Origin: Lunularia cruciata
Lineage: Eukaryota > Streptophyta > Marchantiopsida > Lunulariales > Lunulariaceae
Assembly (NCBI GenBank): GCA_948567375.1
Contig: OX419757.1
Span: forward strand, 61,070,001 to 61,134,000
Length of the DNA stretch: 64,000 bases
Direction of reading: 5' to 3'
Part shown: in pieces, positions 34,077-45,247 of the stretch
Position numbering within the stretch: the first letter of the stretch is position 1
Layout: the number at the start of each line of letters is the position of its first letter
Notes under the pieces: model-generated
The model's database searches: none
Seen by the model: only the letters and a program-made list of their open reading frames with translations
What the model was told of the DNA's origin: nothing
Program-made: the position numbers and the translations under genes

Positions 34077-37000
34077 TATGGTACCGACATTTTTTTTCTT
34101 ATTTTTGAGGAAGAACTGTAGAGCAAAAGTCATATTACACCTACATGACATCAAAAGGTGAAGAATCATCTTTTACTTTGGATTGTAACCCAAGGTAAAG
34201 TGACTTAGTGTCAAAAGACAAAGTACTTGGATTGCCCTATCAGCATTCAACCCAAAGTAAGGAGACTTTGGCTTGGGGGTGCTCAACCCAAGGTGAGGAT
34301 ATTGTAACAACTTTCCTTTGGAGTTGGACATTCAAGAAAGTACTGCACACAAAAACAGCTGGCCTATGAGCAGGGGAAAATTGACAATGATAGGAGCATG
34401 AAGGAGGTGTGATTTCTTGGTAGAAACTCAAAGTGAAGAAAGACGGAGAAGGCGTGCCATTATGAGACTTGGAATAGAGACAAAGAGATGACAAGTAATT
34501 TTCCATTGCCATTAAGGAGTTGTCCTGAGGGAGATTGTGGGAAGGAAAGTGTATTAAAAGACATGTTGGTGTGTCGAGAGGAAATCAGGAGAGTTAGTTT
34601 GAGAATCAATTAGAAGAGTAGCCACCAAGGAGAGTAAGATGGGAGGTGGGAAGAAGAACTCAGAATTTGCAATGAGAAATCATGCAATTTGGAGATTAGA
34701 TAGGATTGCCAAAATCAAAGTCTTGAGTAGGGTTCAGATCACATTCTTGGCATGGAATTGGAACATTAGCTTTCCAGGTTTCATGACTAAGATCATTGAG
34801 AGTAAATGTCTCAAGGGGCCTGAGGGAGAAGATAAGAGAGGAAATCCGGCTTTTTTGAGAGAGTCGGATTGGAGGTTAGTACTCAGAAGAGAGGCGGGTG
34901 AAGAGCAGGGAGCTACATTCTTGGGGAAAGGAGAGGTAGGTAAAGAAACCCTAAAAGTGAGAGATGCCTTCTCTTCAAAGCGCACAAAGAATGGCTACAA
35001 AGTTGAGAGCTATAAGGACCCTGTAAGGAGAGGCATTGTAAGTGCAATGATGGCTATCTTGAAGTCGGAGCAAACTGCTTATTTGATGAAACATCAAGCA
35101 AAGTTCTTCCATAAGATGTTTGCAGAGGAACTGATCAATTGGGCAAAGTGTTTTCATCAGCATACAAGACAAATAGTGTGGAACTTGTAGAACAAGTTGC
35201 CTCTACACTACATTGTGCCGTTTGTAACCCACTTCTACTTGGGACTAAATTTGCTGAACATGGCAAAGAGAGACAAGATAGTGTTGCACTTCCACCTTGA
35301 TTTGAGAAGAGATGCTGATGTGGAGGAGCAGCAATACATCTTGCAGATAAGGAGCAATGACGAGTACTATGCACAGACAGGACAGAGCATGACCAAAGTC
35401 AAAGAAGAGAAGTCAATGGGAAGAAGAAGAAGAAGTAGCGGTGATGAGACCTCAGAAGACCAGGAAGATGAACCCGAGGAAAGACTTGGTGGTAATCGCG
35501 TCATTGGGTGAAGAATCAGAATGCAAAGCCGAGTACAAGTTTAGAAGACTTGGAGAAGGAAGAAGAACTTGAATTCATGTTGCAAAGTGGTGAAGCGAGC
35601 ATCAAGAGTGATGATGGAGTAGAGATGCAATTGGTACTCGAGGAGGAAGAAGGAAAGCTTGCAATGGAGGAAGAATATAGTCTGAGAACCAAAGATGGAG
35701 TTCTAGAGAAGGAGGAAAGAGGGTGACCATTCAGAGAGGAGTCCATTCCAAAAGGAAAGTGAAGTATGAAGCGGGACTGAGTAAGAGAATAGAAGAGGAG
35801 AGTAGAAGTTTGGGAAGCAAAGAATCCATTCCAATAAGGCGATTGCGGCTAAGAAGGCAAGTTTCAAGTGAAGAAGAAGCAAAGAAGGAGAAAAGCCCGC
35901 AAGTTGAGGAAAATCAGAGTGAAGGAGTAGAGTATCAGCTGGAGGTTGTATGCCCATTGTTAACAAAGTTGGAGTAGAAGAAGAAAGAGATGCAGTCAAA
36001 GTGTCTAGAATTGAAGATTGTGTTGCAAGTGTTAGCAAGATTAGAGGAAGAGAACTCGGAGTTGAAGAAGAGTATAATCCAAGGTGAGGAGAAGAGGGAA
36101 ATACTACAAGTAGATGCAATAGTACAAAATCATGTGATTGAGAATTTAAAGGAGGTGGGAAGTAGAGAGAGAGAGAGTAATAGAGTAGAATGTCATAGCA
36201 AGGGAAAGACAAATAGCAGAGTATGAAATCTTGAAACAATAGTTTGCTAATTCATGATTAGAAATTATCCATGCTATGGCAAGAGTAGTAGAGAAGGAGC
36301 AAGAGCTTGATAGAGTGATGGAAAGTGTAGAAGAGAAGAAGCAGGCAAAGGGAGCTGATAGTGAGATATAGAGAAGAAGATAGATTACAAGAGCTACTTT
36401 GTAATCTGGAGGAGAAGATTGTTCAGAAGGAGAAGGAGAAGAAGACTGTGAAAGCCAAATTCAAGGTTGAACTGGCAATGTATAGAGAAGATTGGCTGGC
36501 AAATCAAGAATATGAGAGGAAGATGAGACTCAAGCCATTGAAGGAGATTGTCACAAAGATGAATGCAATGCTGAGTATAGAAGCCAATGTAAGAATTGAA
36601 GAAACAAGATTGCACAAGTTGAAGTTGTTGGTGTAGGAGACGAGGAGGAGAAATGTGAAGGATAAAGATTTGAATGCCTTGCTGATTAGTCTCAGAACTC
36701 GTGTAGATAGGAAGATATTGGAAGTAGAAGACAATATCATGATCACATTAGATTTAGTAAAGTTGGAGAAAGATAAACTTCGGAAGGATCTAAGAGCAAA
36801 GCCTGAAGTAGATGAGATAGGAGTACAAATATCTTTGGAGTTATCATTGGAGATATTAGAGAAGAGTGGGTTAGGAGATAGAGAATTAGAAAGGTTACCC
36901 ATGATGGGAATTGTAGATCAGGAAGAAGAAATAGTAGAATTGGTAGAAGATTTAGTAGTTGTAAAACCCAAGGATAGAGTAGTATGTGAGGTTACTTTGG

Positions 37001-37844
37001 GATCAAGTTTGGAAGCCGAGGAAGAGGTAGACATCACATCGGAGTAGTTATAGTTTTGAGATTTGAAGAGGCAAATATGAAGAGGTGCATTGTCATTTTG
37101 GATTTGCAGGTAGGAAAAGTTGTTGTAGAACGGTATAGTTGTTAGTAACTATCGATTGCTTTGCCTATTTAAAGGTGGCATTTGTAGTCATATGTTGTTC
37201 AATGCTCATAATTTTGAGAATAGATAAAGCAAAGTGCTATGAAGCAGTGCTCGTCACTTGAGCTTGATTCTGGGTATAAACTTTGTGTTTGTAATTGTGA
37301 GTGTTTGGAGAATTCTGAAGTGCAAGTCAGAGTGTATGTTGGATATTGGATTCCGTAGCCTTGATCTTCATTTTGTGTGTTTGATCTTGAGTGAAGTGCA
37401 ATTGGAGCGATGCCTTGACAAATTTGAGAGGAATTGTAGTGTTGGTAGTGTTTTGCAGTTGTGAGTGCATCACAGTGTTGATATGAAGCAATTTTGATCA
37501 AGGGAGTTGTGCCTTTAGTACAAGGGTGGAACACAATTCTGAGGTGAAGTTTTTTTACAGTGAAGTACCATTTTTGGGAGAGCCTGAATCATCACAATCA
37601 AGATTGTTTGGAAAGATTTGATAGAGTTGTGATTAAGTCTAACAAATTGTTGTGACAAGACTGCAAGTCAGTGCTTGTTACTTTCTTCTGGGTGTACTTG
37701 CTACCTTAGAGATTAAAGAAAAAATCAAGAAGGACAACATTGTGACATTTGACTTTGTATTTAACCAATTCTGACTAGTATCTATGCAGGAACAAACATT
37801 ACTTACCTGATTACCGCAAAAGTGATATTTGCCGGGTTGTCACA
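34077..37844 (+). repeat. LTR2-D: solo giant LTR with target duplication CTACC
   Basis: Runs from TATGGTACCGACATTTT (first G mutated to A) to GTTGTCACA, 3,768 bp. CTACC at 34072-34076 is repeated at 37845-37849. It is inserted in the opposite orientation inside LTR2-E. No polypurine tract or pol lies beside it. Confidence 0.92.
34639..37047 (+). pseudogene. LTR2-internal coiled-coil protein gene, copy D
   Basis: ATG at 34639 (MGGGKKNSEF). Frame 1 is open to 35190, has a single TAG (35188-35190), then continues to 35511. Later blocks are in frames 0, 2 and 1 because of small indels: acidic middle 35508-35726; basic patch 35723-35977 with GVEYQLEVVCPLLTKLE; heptad region 35990-36636; C-terminal part 36655-37047. 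The N-terminal ~184 codons are uninterrupted and contain WITFLAWNW-like and TKNGYKVESYKDP blocks. The TATA element is degenerate in this copy. Confidence 0.78.
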
Positions 37845-39308
37845 CTACCTTTGACAGATACTCCACTCCATCATACTACATGTCATTGGCTCTAGTGTCT
37901 TTGCCTTCTTCAAGAAACTCCTCCATTGGCACCTTACCTTGAAGTCACGATTGTTATATCTTCAATGTTTCCTTCTCCAAGCTCTCCTCCTTCTTGGTGG
38001 TAACTTTGTTGGGTCTAATGTTGGTTGCTTGAACAATTTGTTCCCCTTTGGCACCTCTTGGACACACCAAGACACCTTCTTCTTCCTTCTCCCATCCTTG
38101 CTTGATGGTGGACACCTTCGGACTTGTCTTCTTTGCGTCCACGATTTGTCCTCTCATTTGCAAAACCTCAACCTTGCCTTCACTCCCACTGCTCGACTCT
38201 TCACTTTGCAGTGTGAAATCTTCTCCTCTGCCCAAGGCTTCTCCTTTTGACTTAGTTTTTCCTTCTGACTCCTCCTCCTCCAAAGCCGATTCCTTTACCT
38301 TCACCACCACTGCCTTTGGATTAGGCTTCTCCATCTTCTACGGTGGCACTGATGCCATTCATCCTTTGGGTTTATCTCTCTTTCTTGGTATGGAGAACTT
38401 GATTGCTACAATCCTCTCCTTTCTACTCTTCTTGTAATACTTATCCCTTTCTTGAACCTGCTCCATATAATACCGTTCATCCGCATCCGCCTCCTTGCAC
38501 AAATCTGGATGAGTGGAACCAAATTCTATTTCTCTCCTTTGAAGTCAGCAAATTCAGCCCAAAGTAGAAGTGAGCTGCAAAGAGTACAAAGTAGTGTGGT
38601 TGGATATCCATTCTCCAAGCCGTAATCATTTGCCCCACTCATTGATGCAGACACTTTGCCTTGCTTCTTGTGCAAACATCTGATGAAAGAAAATTGCTTG
38701 TTGCATTGCGACATAGGTGGTTTTCTTAGGCTTGAGCATTGCCATCATCTTGTTCACGATCCCTCTCTACTCTGGGTCTTCATAACTATCTACCTTATAC
38801 CTATTCTTGGTGCATGGTAGATTAAAAGAACTCCTTATTATGGTAGTCTCTTTTGATGCATCACACTTTTGATAGAAGATGGTACCTCCTATCTCTCTTG
38901 CTTCTCTACCCAGAACTAATCTCCAATCCGACTCTATCCATCAAGTCAGATTCCCTCTCTTCCCTTCATGCTTCAGCCCATCCTTGCAATTACTCATGGC
39001 AATCTCTGCCATGAAACTTGGGAAACTAAAATTCTAGTTCTAGGCCAGAAACGTGATATGAAGTCTTGATAATACCTCAATCCTCACCACTACATCTGAT
39101 CTACGCATTGCAAGACCCCTCACTACACTCTACTTAAACACTTTTGGAGCCATTTTTTGTTTCCTCACTCTCTTCTTGTGAAAGATGGTACCCAAGATTC
39201 TAACCCACTCTTCTTCTTGTGTGTTTTCAATTTGCATTCCTTTGGGTTGACTCTGAATTGAAATAAGGTAACATCTGGACATTGCGGTGCTTCCTCTCAA
39301 AAATCTCA

Positions 39309-39316
39309 ATTTTATA
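39309..39316 (-). promoter_or_regulatory. TATA box of LTR2-E
   Basis: TATAAAAT on the minus strand, about 160 bp upstream of the ATG at 39153. Confidence 0.55.
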
Positions 39317-39698
39317 GTCCTTCATTGATTGGTCATTCTTCAATTGCTGCTCCGTGCCACTCACTAATTCTATGAAGTTGTTTCTTGTCATTGTCAAGAA
39401 CTTTTTGGTCCCAAAGTAGTCAATTTCTTCTAGCGTGCTTTCTTGCTTGGCCAACCCCAAATAAGTTTGTTACAAGGTCTTTGGATCAGGTTGCACTACT
39501 CAATACAAATTCCTTGTCTTTGTATTTCTCTCTTGTCCACCTCAGTCCTTTGGACTTGACCTGAGGTTGACTTTGGGTTTATGTCAAACACATGATTCTT
39601 CATATTTCTTCCCCGTTTAGCCCTCCTTTGGCTTTACCAACGCACTTCTTCTTCACAAATTTATCAAAACAAACCAAAAAAAAAATGTGAGTACCACA

Positions 39699-39887
39699 TA
39701 CCTTCTCCCTCAAACGTGAGCATCCCCATGAACCCCGACAAAGCCGAGTTCATGGTCCAATATTTTCTAACTCTCCACTCATTCACTCAAGTGGCAAAGG
39801 GATTGCCTTCCAGGTCTGCAAGTTGAATAGAACCATTTTCATAAATATGCATGGCGTGATATGGCCCTATCCTCCGTATATGCAGCT
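39699..39887 (-). other. T2 3' tail with polypurine tract, minus strand
   Basis: Minus-strand match to 9740-9926: the post-integrase tail and TTTGAGGGAGAAGGTA directly before LTR2-E. The rest of this T2 element is missing. Homology ends at T3 copy 2 (39888). Confidence 0.8.
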
Positions 39888-40888
39888 TCTCATGCTATTT
39901 ATAGTGTCACATCTAGATTGCTCTGACATTAGAGTTGTAGTGATAGTAGTTCAAGGTATTTCAGCAATTTGCCATAAACTACTTTCTGACCATTAGATTT
40001 TGTGTTCAGAGTATTGACTTCACGGTAGGGCCTAGCATCACTTTGCACCATTTGCACCATCGAGTGTGCCGTCAGCAAGCCCATTAGGGTTTCAGACCTA
40101 GCTTGAGTCAAAGGGTATACTTTAAAGTGCAGCTCTAGAGAGCTCACTTCTCTGATGTTGAGCCTTTGAGTTCTTAGCTATGGTGGACAGAGGCCGGCAA
40201 GCGTCACCTAGATTCTCTTAACTAGAGTGGGTGTGGCTTGACTATAATTAGTGCCCAATTTTTGGCAGTTTATAAAGTGATAGATCAAGTATTGATCTGA
40301 GTTGAGTTGATTTGAGAGTTGTCAATGATCTAATTATATCAGAGACGTGAAGTCAAGGGGAAATTGGATGCAAAAATTGCTAGTGTTGGTAGTATCTCCA
40401 AATGCAGTGGATCATTAGTAGCATGATCAAAGTTCAAGTTTTCCTTGGTGTGCAAAAGCTTGTTGCTTGATGTTGATTTGGCAGTAAGGTTGACTGTGTG
40501 TAGAAGTTGTGGCCAATTTTTGAGCAAAGAAGAAGCAATTTTTGAGCAGTGGTTGTGATTTTGAGCTCAAAAGGTGAAGTTTTACCAGATTATTTTGCTA
40601 ATTTCACCAGATTTGGAGGAGGTTTGAAGAGGCTTCATGGCATAGGGCTGTGGGCTATGAGAGGCTAGGAAGGCCTAGAAGGGCCAGAAGAGCCAACAAG
40701 CCAGCTTGTTAGCTCAAGGCTAGCTAGTTTAGAGTAGATCTTGGTCATTGTTTGGCAAAATTTGCCCATCCTACTAGATTATGCCCAACAAGGTTTGACC
40801 CTAGATCTCTTGTTCATAGACTAGTGCCCTAGCCAACTAGTCCACCCTCACTTGTTGTCCTAGTGATTGGCTCACTGTTATCGATACA
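39888..40888 (-). repeat. T3 dispersed repeat, copy 2
   Basis: Reverse-strand copy of 13727-14950, about 220 bp shorter through internal indels. On its own strand it starts TGTATCGATAACAG (40888), includes the tRNA-like stretch near 40795-40855, and ends near 39888 with a diverged GGCATGACA. No matching short duplications flank it. Confidence 0.72.
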
Positions 40889-41440
40889 CTTGTAGCTTTG
40901 GCTAGGAGAGGCAATTTGATCCCATTCTTGGTGATCCTAGTAGCTAGGACGTAATTATGAACTTCTCTTATGTCAAATGCAAAATGGTGGCACAATTAGT
41001 CACGTGTTATGAGATGGAGTGTTTTCATTTAGATTTCTTGTGATTGGACGTCTCTATTCTTTATTTCTTGTTTGTGCACCATGTTTGTGTGAGGTGCCCT
41101 GACTTTTGAGCATTGGTGCTCTAGTGTGCTCTCGGTAGTGAGGCTAGAGTGATGACCAATCAGACTACCTTTTTCTCTCTATGGTGAGGAAGGAAGTGAT
41201 GACCTATAGACCGTGAGAGTGAGTGTTGTGATGGCAGGTTACAAGTTGCTCTTTCCCTTAGTGTAGTTATCTTAGTTAGAGTTACATTAGTGGGTGGTGT
41301 TCAATGGGTATTGGCACTTGGTGGTGCTTAGTTGATGTTGGCACTTTGGTGGTGTTGGCACTTGGTGGGATGCTTGCAATTGCAATTTGTGGTTTTGGTT
41401 TGCGGTTCTAGTTTGCGGTTGCAGTTGCGGTTACTTTGTC
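40889..41440. other. Probable T4 leader; no gene seen
   Basis: No family match. Near 41290-41430 there are short imperfect repeats of TTGGCACTTGGTGG and TTTGCGGTT. The T4 gag start follows, so this may be its 5' untranslated leader. No primer site or LTR could be identified. Confidence 0.35.
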
Positions 41441-41654
41441 ATGACAGAATTCTTGAGGGAATCTAGAGGAGTTAGCCCTGTAGTATGCAATGGGTTTACT
41501 TGGAGTGGTGCTCGATATCAGTCTATATCTCAGGTTCCAATGAAAGAAGACATTGACTCTGAGTTGGAGTTTGACACAAGAGCTGATTTAGTTGAGAGTG
41601 CACTTGGCATGTCTGCACCGTTGTTGTGGGACATAGATGAGATTTATGGAGCCT
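41441..41654 (+). pseudogene. T4 gag N-terminus, cut by LTR2-H
   Basis: ATG at 41441 (MTEFLRESRGVSP) opens a frame that runs into the LTR2-H insertion at 41655. The frame is also open upstream to 41387, so the ATG is a guess. The protein sequence resumes at 42930 after LTR2-H and one target copy are discounted. No catalytic motif is expected in this part. Confidence 0.6.
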
Positions 41655-42929
41655 TGTGGTACCCAGATTTTTCATTTTGGAGGAGTTTTAAAGAAAAATT
41701 GCCTTGTTGAAACCAAATTGAAACCAAATGGAGAAGAAATGAGGGAAAACCTATCTTTTGATCAGGCCTAAGGAAGTCAACTTCATATTGGAGGAAGAAG
41801 GACTTGGATTTGATCAAACCCAAAGAAGTTTACTTTGTACTAGAGGATGGAAAAACTCAGAAAAGACACGGAAGAGGGTACTTTGCATCAGAATGGAGGT
41901 TATAAGTCAAGATTCTTGTGGAGGTTGTATCTCAATGAAAAAAGGTCCAAATCATGTATGCTATATCTCGTTGGAAGTGTCTCATTCAGGGCTTTCCATT
42001 GCCACCAAAATCACAAAGTTTGGAGGTCTATAGAAAAGTTACAAGTATTTGAAGTTTCACAAGTAGATGTATAAAGTAGTTGAAGGACTTTGGGTTGAGG
42101 TTCTTTAGGTCTTTGGACTTCGGATTTTGGACTTTGGGTTTACATGACTTCAGGTCTAAAAACTTCACCTCAAGACAAATATGATACAACTCGAGGTAAT
42201 CGGACCTTGGAGTGCAGTGAAGGTGACTTTGGTAATCTTGCCAAAGGCATTAGAGAGAGTTAGGATAGAGAAAGAATAGATAGTTAGGATACCCATGACT
42301 TCAATTTCAATTCTGATTGAAGATAGAATAGAATTGAAGGAGAAGTAGCAGTGGTGAATAAACCCAAAGTGAAAGATCAGACTATAAGTGTTTTTGGGTT
42401 AGTAACATGAATAATTAGGAGAAAGTGGGTTACAAATTGAAAGCGTAGATAGTGTACCCATGCTTTCAATTACAATTCTTGATGATGACATAGTAGAATT
42501 AGTAAAGGAATTGATAGTAGTTAGACCTGAAGTAAGAGAAGTAGGAGTGCAAGTGTCTAGTAATGCGTGAATCTAATACAAAGTTGATGTGAAGCAATTT
42601 TGATCAAGGAAGTTGTGCCTTTAGTGGAGGGGTGGAACACAATTCTGAGGCAAAGTCATTTTGCAGTGAAGTGCCATTTTTGGGAGAGCCTGAATCATCA
42701 CAATCAAGATTGTTTGGAAAGATTTGATGGAGTTGTGATTAAAGAGTGTTAATTTGTGACAAGACTGCAAATCAATGCTTGTTACTCTCTTCTAGATGTA
42801 GTTTCTACTTGAAGAAGAACTACTTGTTACCATTTGACTTTGTATTTGACCAATTCTGACCAGTATCTCAATAGGAATAAACTTTACTTACCTGATTACC
42901 GCAAAAGTGATATTTGTCGGGTTGTCACA
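41655..42929 (+). repeat. LTR2-H: short solo LTR2 lacking the coding domain, target duplication AGCCT
   Basis: Runs from TGTGGTACCCAGATTTTT to GTTGTCACA, 1,275 bp. AGCCT at 41650-41654 is repeated at 42930-42934. Both LTR2 ends are present but most of the internal gene is missing: no N-terminal domain, acidic middle or coiled coil, only a diverged C-terminal remnant near 42290-42560. With LTR2-F it defines a second, shorter LTR2 subfamily. Confidence 0.9.
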
Positions 42930-44378
42930 AGCCTCTAAAGGCCCTAGGCGTTACTTTGGTATAGTGGGTACCATTGATTTGGATGATTTTATCTAGGAGT
43001 TTGATAGTTGGTGTGATCTATAGCACATGCAAAACCCGACTTTGTTTACACTCTTCATGGCATGGAAAGAGTTGTTTCAGCATTTGGAGGGTCCGCCAAT
43101 GGACGACTGGCATGAGTTTAGGAGAGCTCATTTGGAGGAGATTGAGTTATGGAGACAATATTGGTCTGTGAACTATGTCTCCATCACTTTAGGCTTGGTT
43201 GCTAGGAGTAGATCGATTGTACCCATGAGTTCTAGCTTGAGTAATGTTGGTGGAGCTAGTGGAGGTGCATTGGCTGGAGAAAGTGCTACCACGAGTGGAA
43301 GTACCATTGTAGGAAGTGTGTGGTACTAGGGTTTAACTCCATGGTAGATTTCTTCAAATGTTTGAGGAAGAACTACCAAGGAGTACGGATTGACAAGTTG
43401 AGGAGCTTGCAGTAGTTCCAGCGGAAGATTGCAGAGAGCTTATGCAAGGCATACACTTGCATGAGACGGCTGATCAGTTTCAATTATCGGGCCTTGAGGC
43501 CCAAGCAGTCCAGTTTTGGCATGGAGTACTGGACATGGAGCTGCAACATAGAGTTTATGATGCTACATTGTTATAGGCTACTTTGCCTACTTTGGCAATG
43601 GTCTTTGGTTTGGTTGAGCATATTGAGCTCAACATTGGGGAGGAGAGAGTGGTGACATCTGGACTTGGTAGGGAGACCTCATCCAAAGTTATGAGTTCTT
43701 CTAGAGTGCAATAGAGTGCACCACATCTAGTTGGTTTTTGAGAATAGGGTGGACAGCCTAGGTCCTATGGAGCGAGTGGAGGGACTACTGTAGTTAGACC
43801 CTTACCTTCATTTTTAGATCAGCAGCAACGAGTGAGTAGTGGTGTTGCTTGTTGGACTTGTGGTGGACCTCACCATAGGAGAGAGTGTATTTAGGGCAGC
43901 GGACCTAATACCTCTGGTGCATCACAACCAGCATAGAGGCAATGCGAGCATTGCCATAGATTTGGTCACACTAGTGACTTGTACTTTGATCTACACCCGG
44001 AGCTATAGAGTGGTAGGGTTACTATAGCAGGTAGTAGATGAGCTCTAGTTCATGGAGGACAAGGTAGTAGAGGTAGTGGTAGAGGATCTACACCTAGTAG
44101 GGATGTAGTACTTGCCCTTACTTTTGATATAGCTATGGCTACTTGGATTGAGCAATTGGAGCAGAGATTGGCTAGTATGGCCATTGCTCAAAGCAGATCA
44201 GATTTGGGTGTTGAAACTTCCACCTCATATGTTGGTGATAGAGATGCATTGGACTTCATGTGCAGAGCAACACAGGTGGATGCATCTACAATAGTGACTA
44301 GGAGTGCAATACACTCTAGAGCCTAAAGGAGCATCAGTGGATTTGGACCTACAAAGAGGAGAGGTTGGAAGACAAGTC
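42930..44378 (+). pseudogene. T4 gag with zinc-knuckle region
   Basis: Continues the T4 gag after LTR2-H. Blocks: TIDLDDFI-EFDSWCDL (about 42970), MQNPTLFTLFMAWKELFQHL and WHEFRRAHLEEIELWRQYW (43027-43160), a Ser/Gly linker, then a decayed stretch and a CCHC-like knuckle CWTCGGPHHRREC (about 43850-43888) followed by a second partial knuckle CEHCHRFGH. The frame 44135-44326 (MATWIEQLEQRLASMA) matches the minus copy. Many stops. LTR1 copy 3 inserts at 44379. Confidence 0.75.
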
Positions 44379-45082
44379 TGTAACACCCATTTATGTATAT
44401 GTGAGGTATTGTGATATTTAGTTTGGTATTACAAGTACATGAGAGATATTATTTATATAGAGATAGAGGATGGTTCTACATTAGTCATGATTAGCTAAAG
44501 TTAGTCACAACTAAGATAGATGAGACCTTACTTTAGAGGAAGTGGAAAAGATGAGCACCACTATTTTGGATTCTACTATGTTGACTTGGTATTATTCCTA
44601 GGTGTTTGGCTTTGAGGAAAGAGTTGAGAATTCTTGGGCCCACAAGCCTTTTTGTTTTGGATTCTTCTATAGTCCAAGGATAGCCCATGTGAAGGTGTGG
44701 TGCCCACATATTTTGTTTTTTTTCAAAATAAAGGAGAAGAAGTATATAGAGAAGTCGGATTGCGCCTGTATGGCCAAAGAAGGCAAAGAAAATTGGCTTT
44801 GGGATGAAACCCGAAGTAAAGTGACTTCAGGTCATAAGGCAAAGTACTCGGAAATGCCTTGTCACCATACAATACGAAGTAAATTGTCTTTGGATCGGGA
44901 GGAGCTCAACCCGAGGCAAAGACAGTCTAACAACCTTTTGTTGGGGCGAGAAATTCAAGAAGGAGCCGTTTCAAAACTGGCGGCTCATACGCGCAAAGGT
45001 TGATTGACAGTGACAGGTGCATGCCGGAGGTGTGATTTCTTGGTAGAAACTCAAAGTGATGGAAGACGAAGAAGTGCAACTC

Positions 45083-45090
45083 TATAAAAA
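45083..45090 (+). promoter_or_regulatory. TATA box of LTR2-C
   Basis: TATAAAAA 165 bp upstream of the ATG at 45248. With transcription starting about 25-30 bp downstream, near 45112, the ATG at 45110 would fall at or before the start site, which favours 45248 as the first start codon. Confidence 0.6.
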
Positions 45091-45247
45091 TTGAAACTGC
45101 AACAACAAAATGTCAAGCAATTTTCCTTTGCCGTTGAGGAGTCGTCTTGCAGGTGATCGGGGAAAGGGAAATAAATTTGTACTTGGGTTAGTGCACAAGG
45201 GAGAAGTCGCGAGAGAGAAATCAAGAGATAGTAAGAATGCAAAAGAG

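Larger units (their letters stand above)
32973..39153 (-). pseudogene. LTR2-internal coiled-coil protein gene, copy E (interrupted by LTR2-D)
   Basis: ATG at 39153 (minus) starts MAPKVFK. The N-terminal domain is recognisable to about 38480 with many stops. The acidic middle is an open stretch at 38334-37954. After the LTR2-D insertion, the coiled-coil part is open at 33652-33101 (183 codons, containing RLHKLKLLVQETRKQKAKD, which is conserved among copies). Stop near 32973. It is more diverged from C and A than D is. Confidence 0.72.
32169..39698 (-). repeat. LTR2-E: minus-strand 3' LTR of a second T2 element, split by LTR2-D
   Basis: On the minus strand it starts TGTGGTACTCACATTTT at 39698, directly after a polypurine tract (39714-39699), and ends at 32169 with a mutated terminus (GTTCTCATA for GTTGTCACA). 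LTR2-D (34077-37844) interrupts it with target duplication CTACC. Without D and one target copy its length is about 3.76 kb, like the other full copies. This is the second junction proving that LTR2 belongs to T2. Confidence 0.85.

Noticed and set aside
37258-37464. Short frames such as 37258-37464, 15216-15410 and 28402-28803 (minus) as small genes
   Set aside because: They fall in the conserved non-coding tail of LTR2; the frame differs between copies and the conservation is at DNA level.
41387-41710. 107-codon frame as one protein
   Set aside because: Its last 18 codons lie inside LTR2-H; the true T4 frame continues at 42930.
45110-45247. ATG at 45110 as the start of the LTR2 protein
   Set aside because: It lies about 20 bp after the TATA box, at or before the likely transcription start; in copy D the equivalent ATG (34488) is out of frame with the conserved MGGGKKN start.
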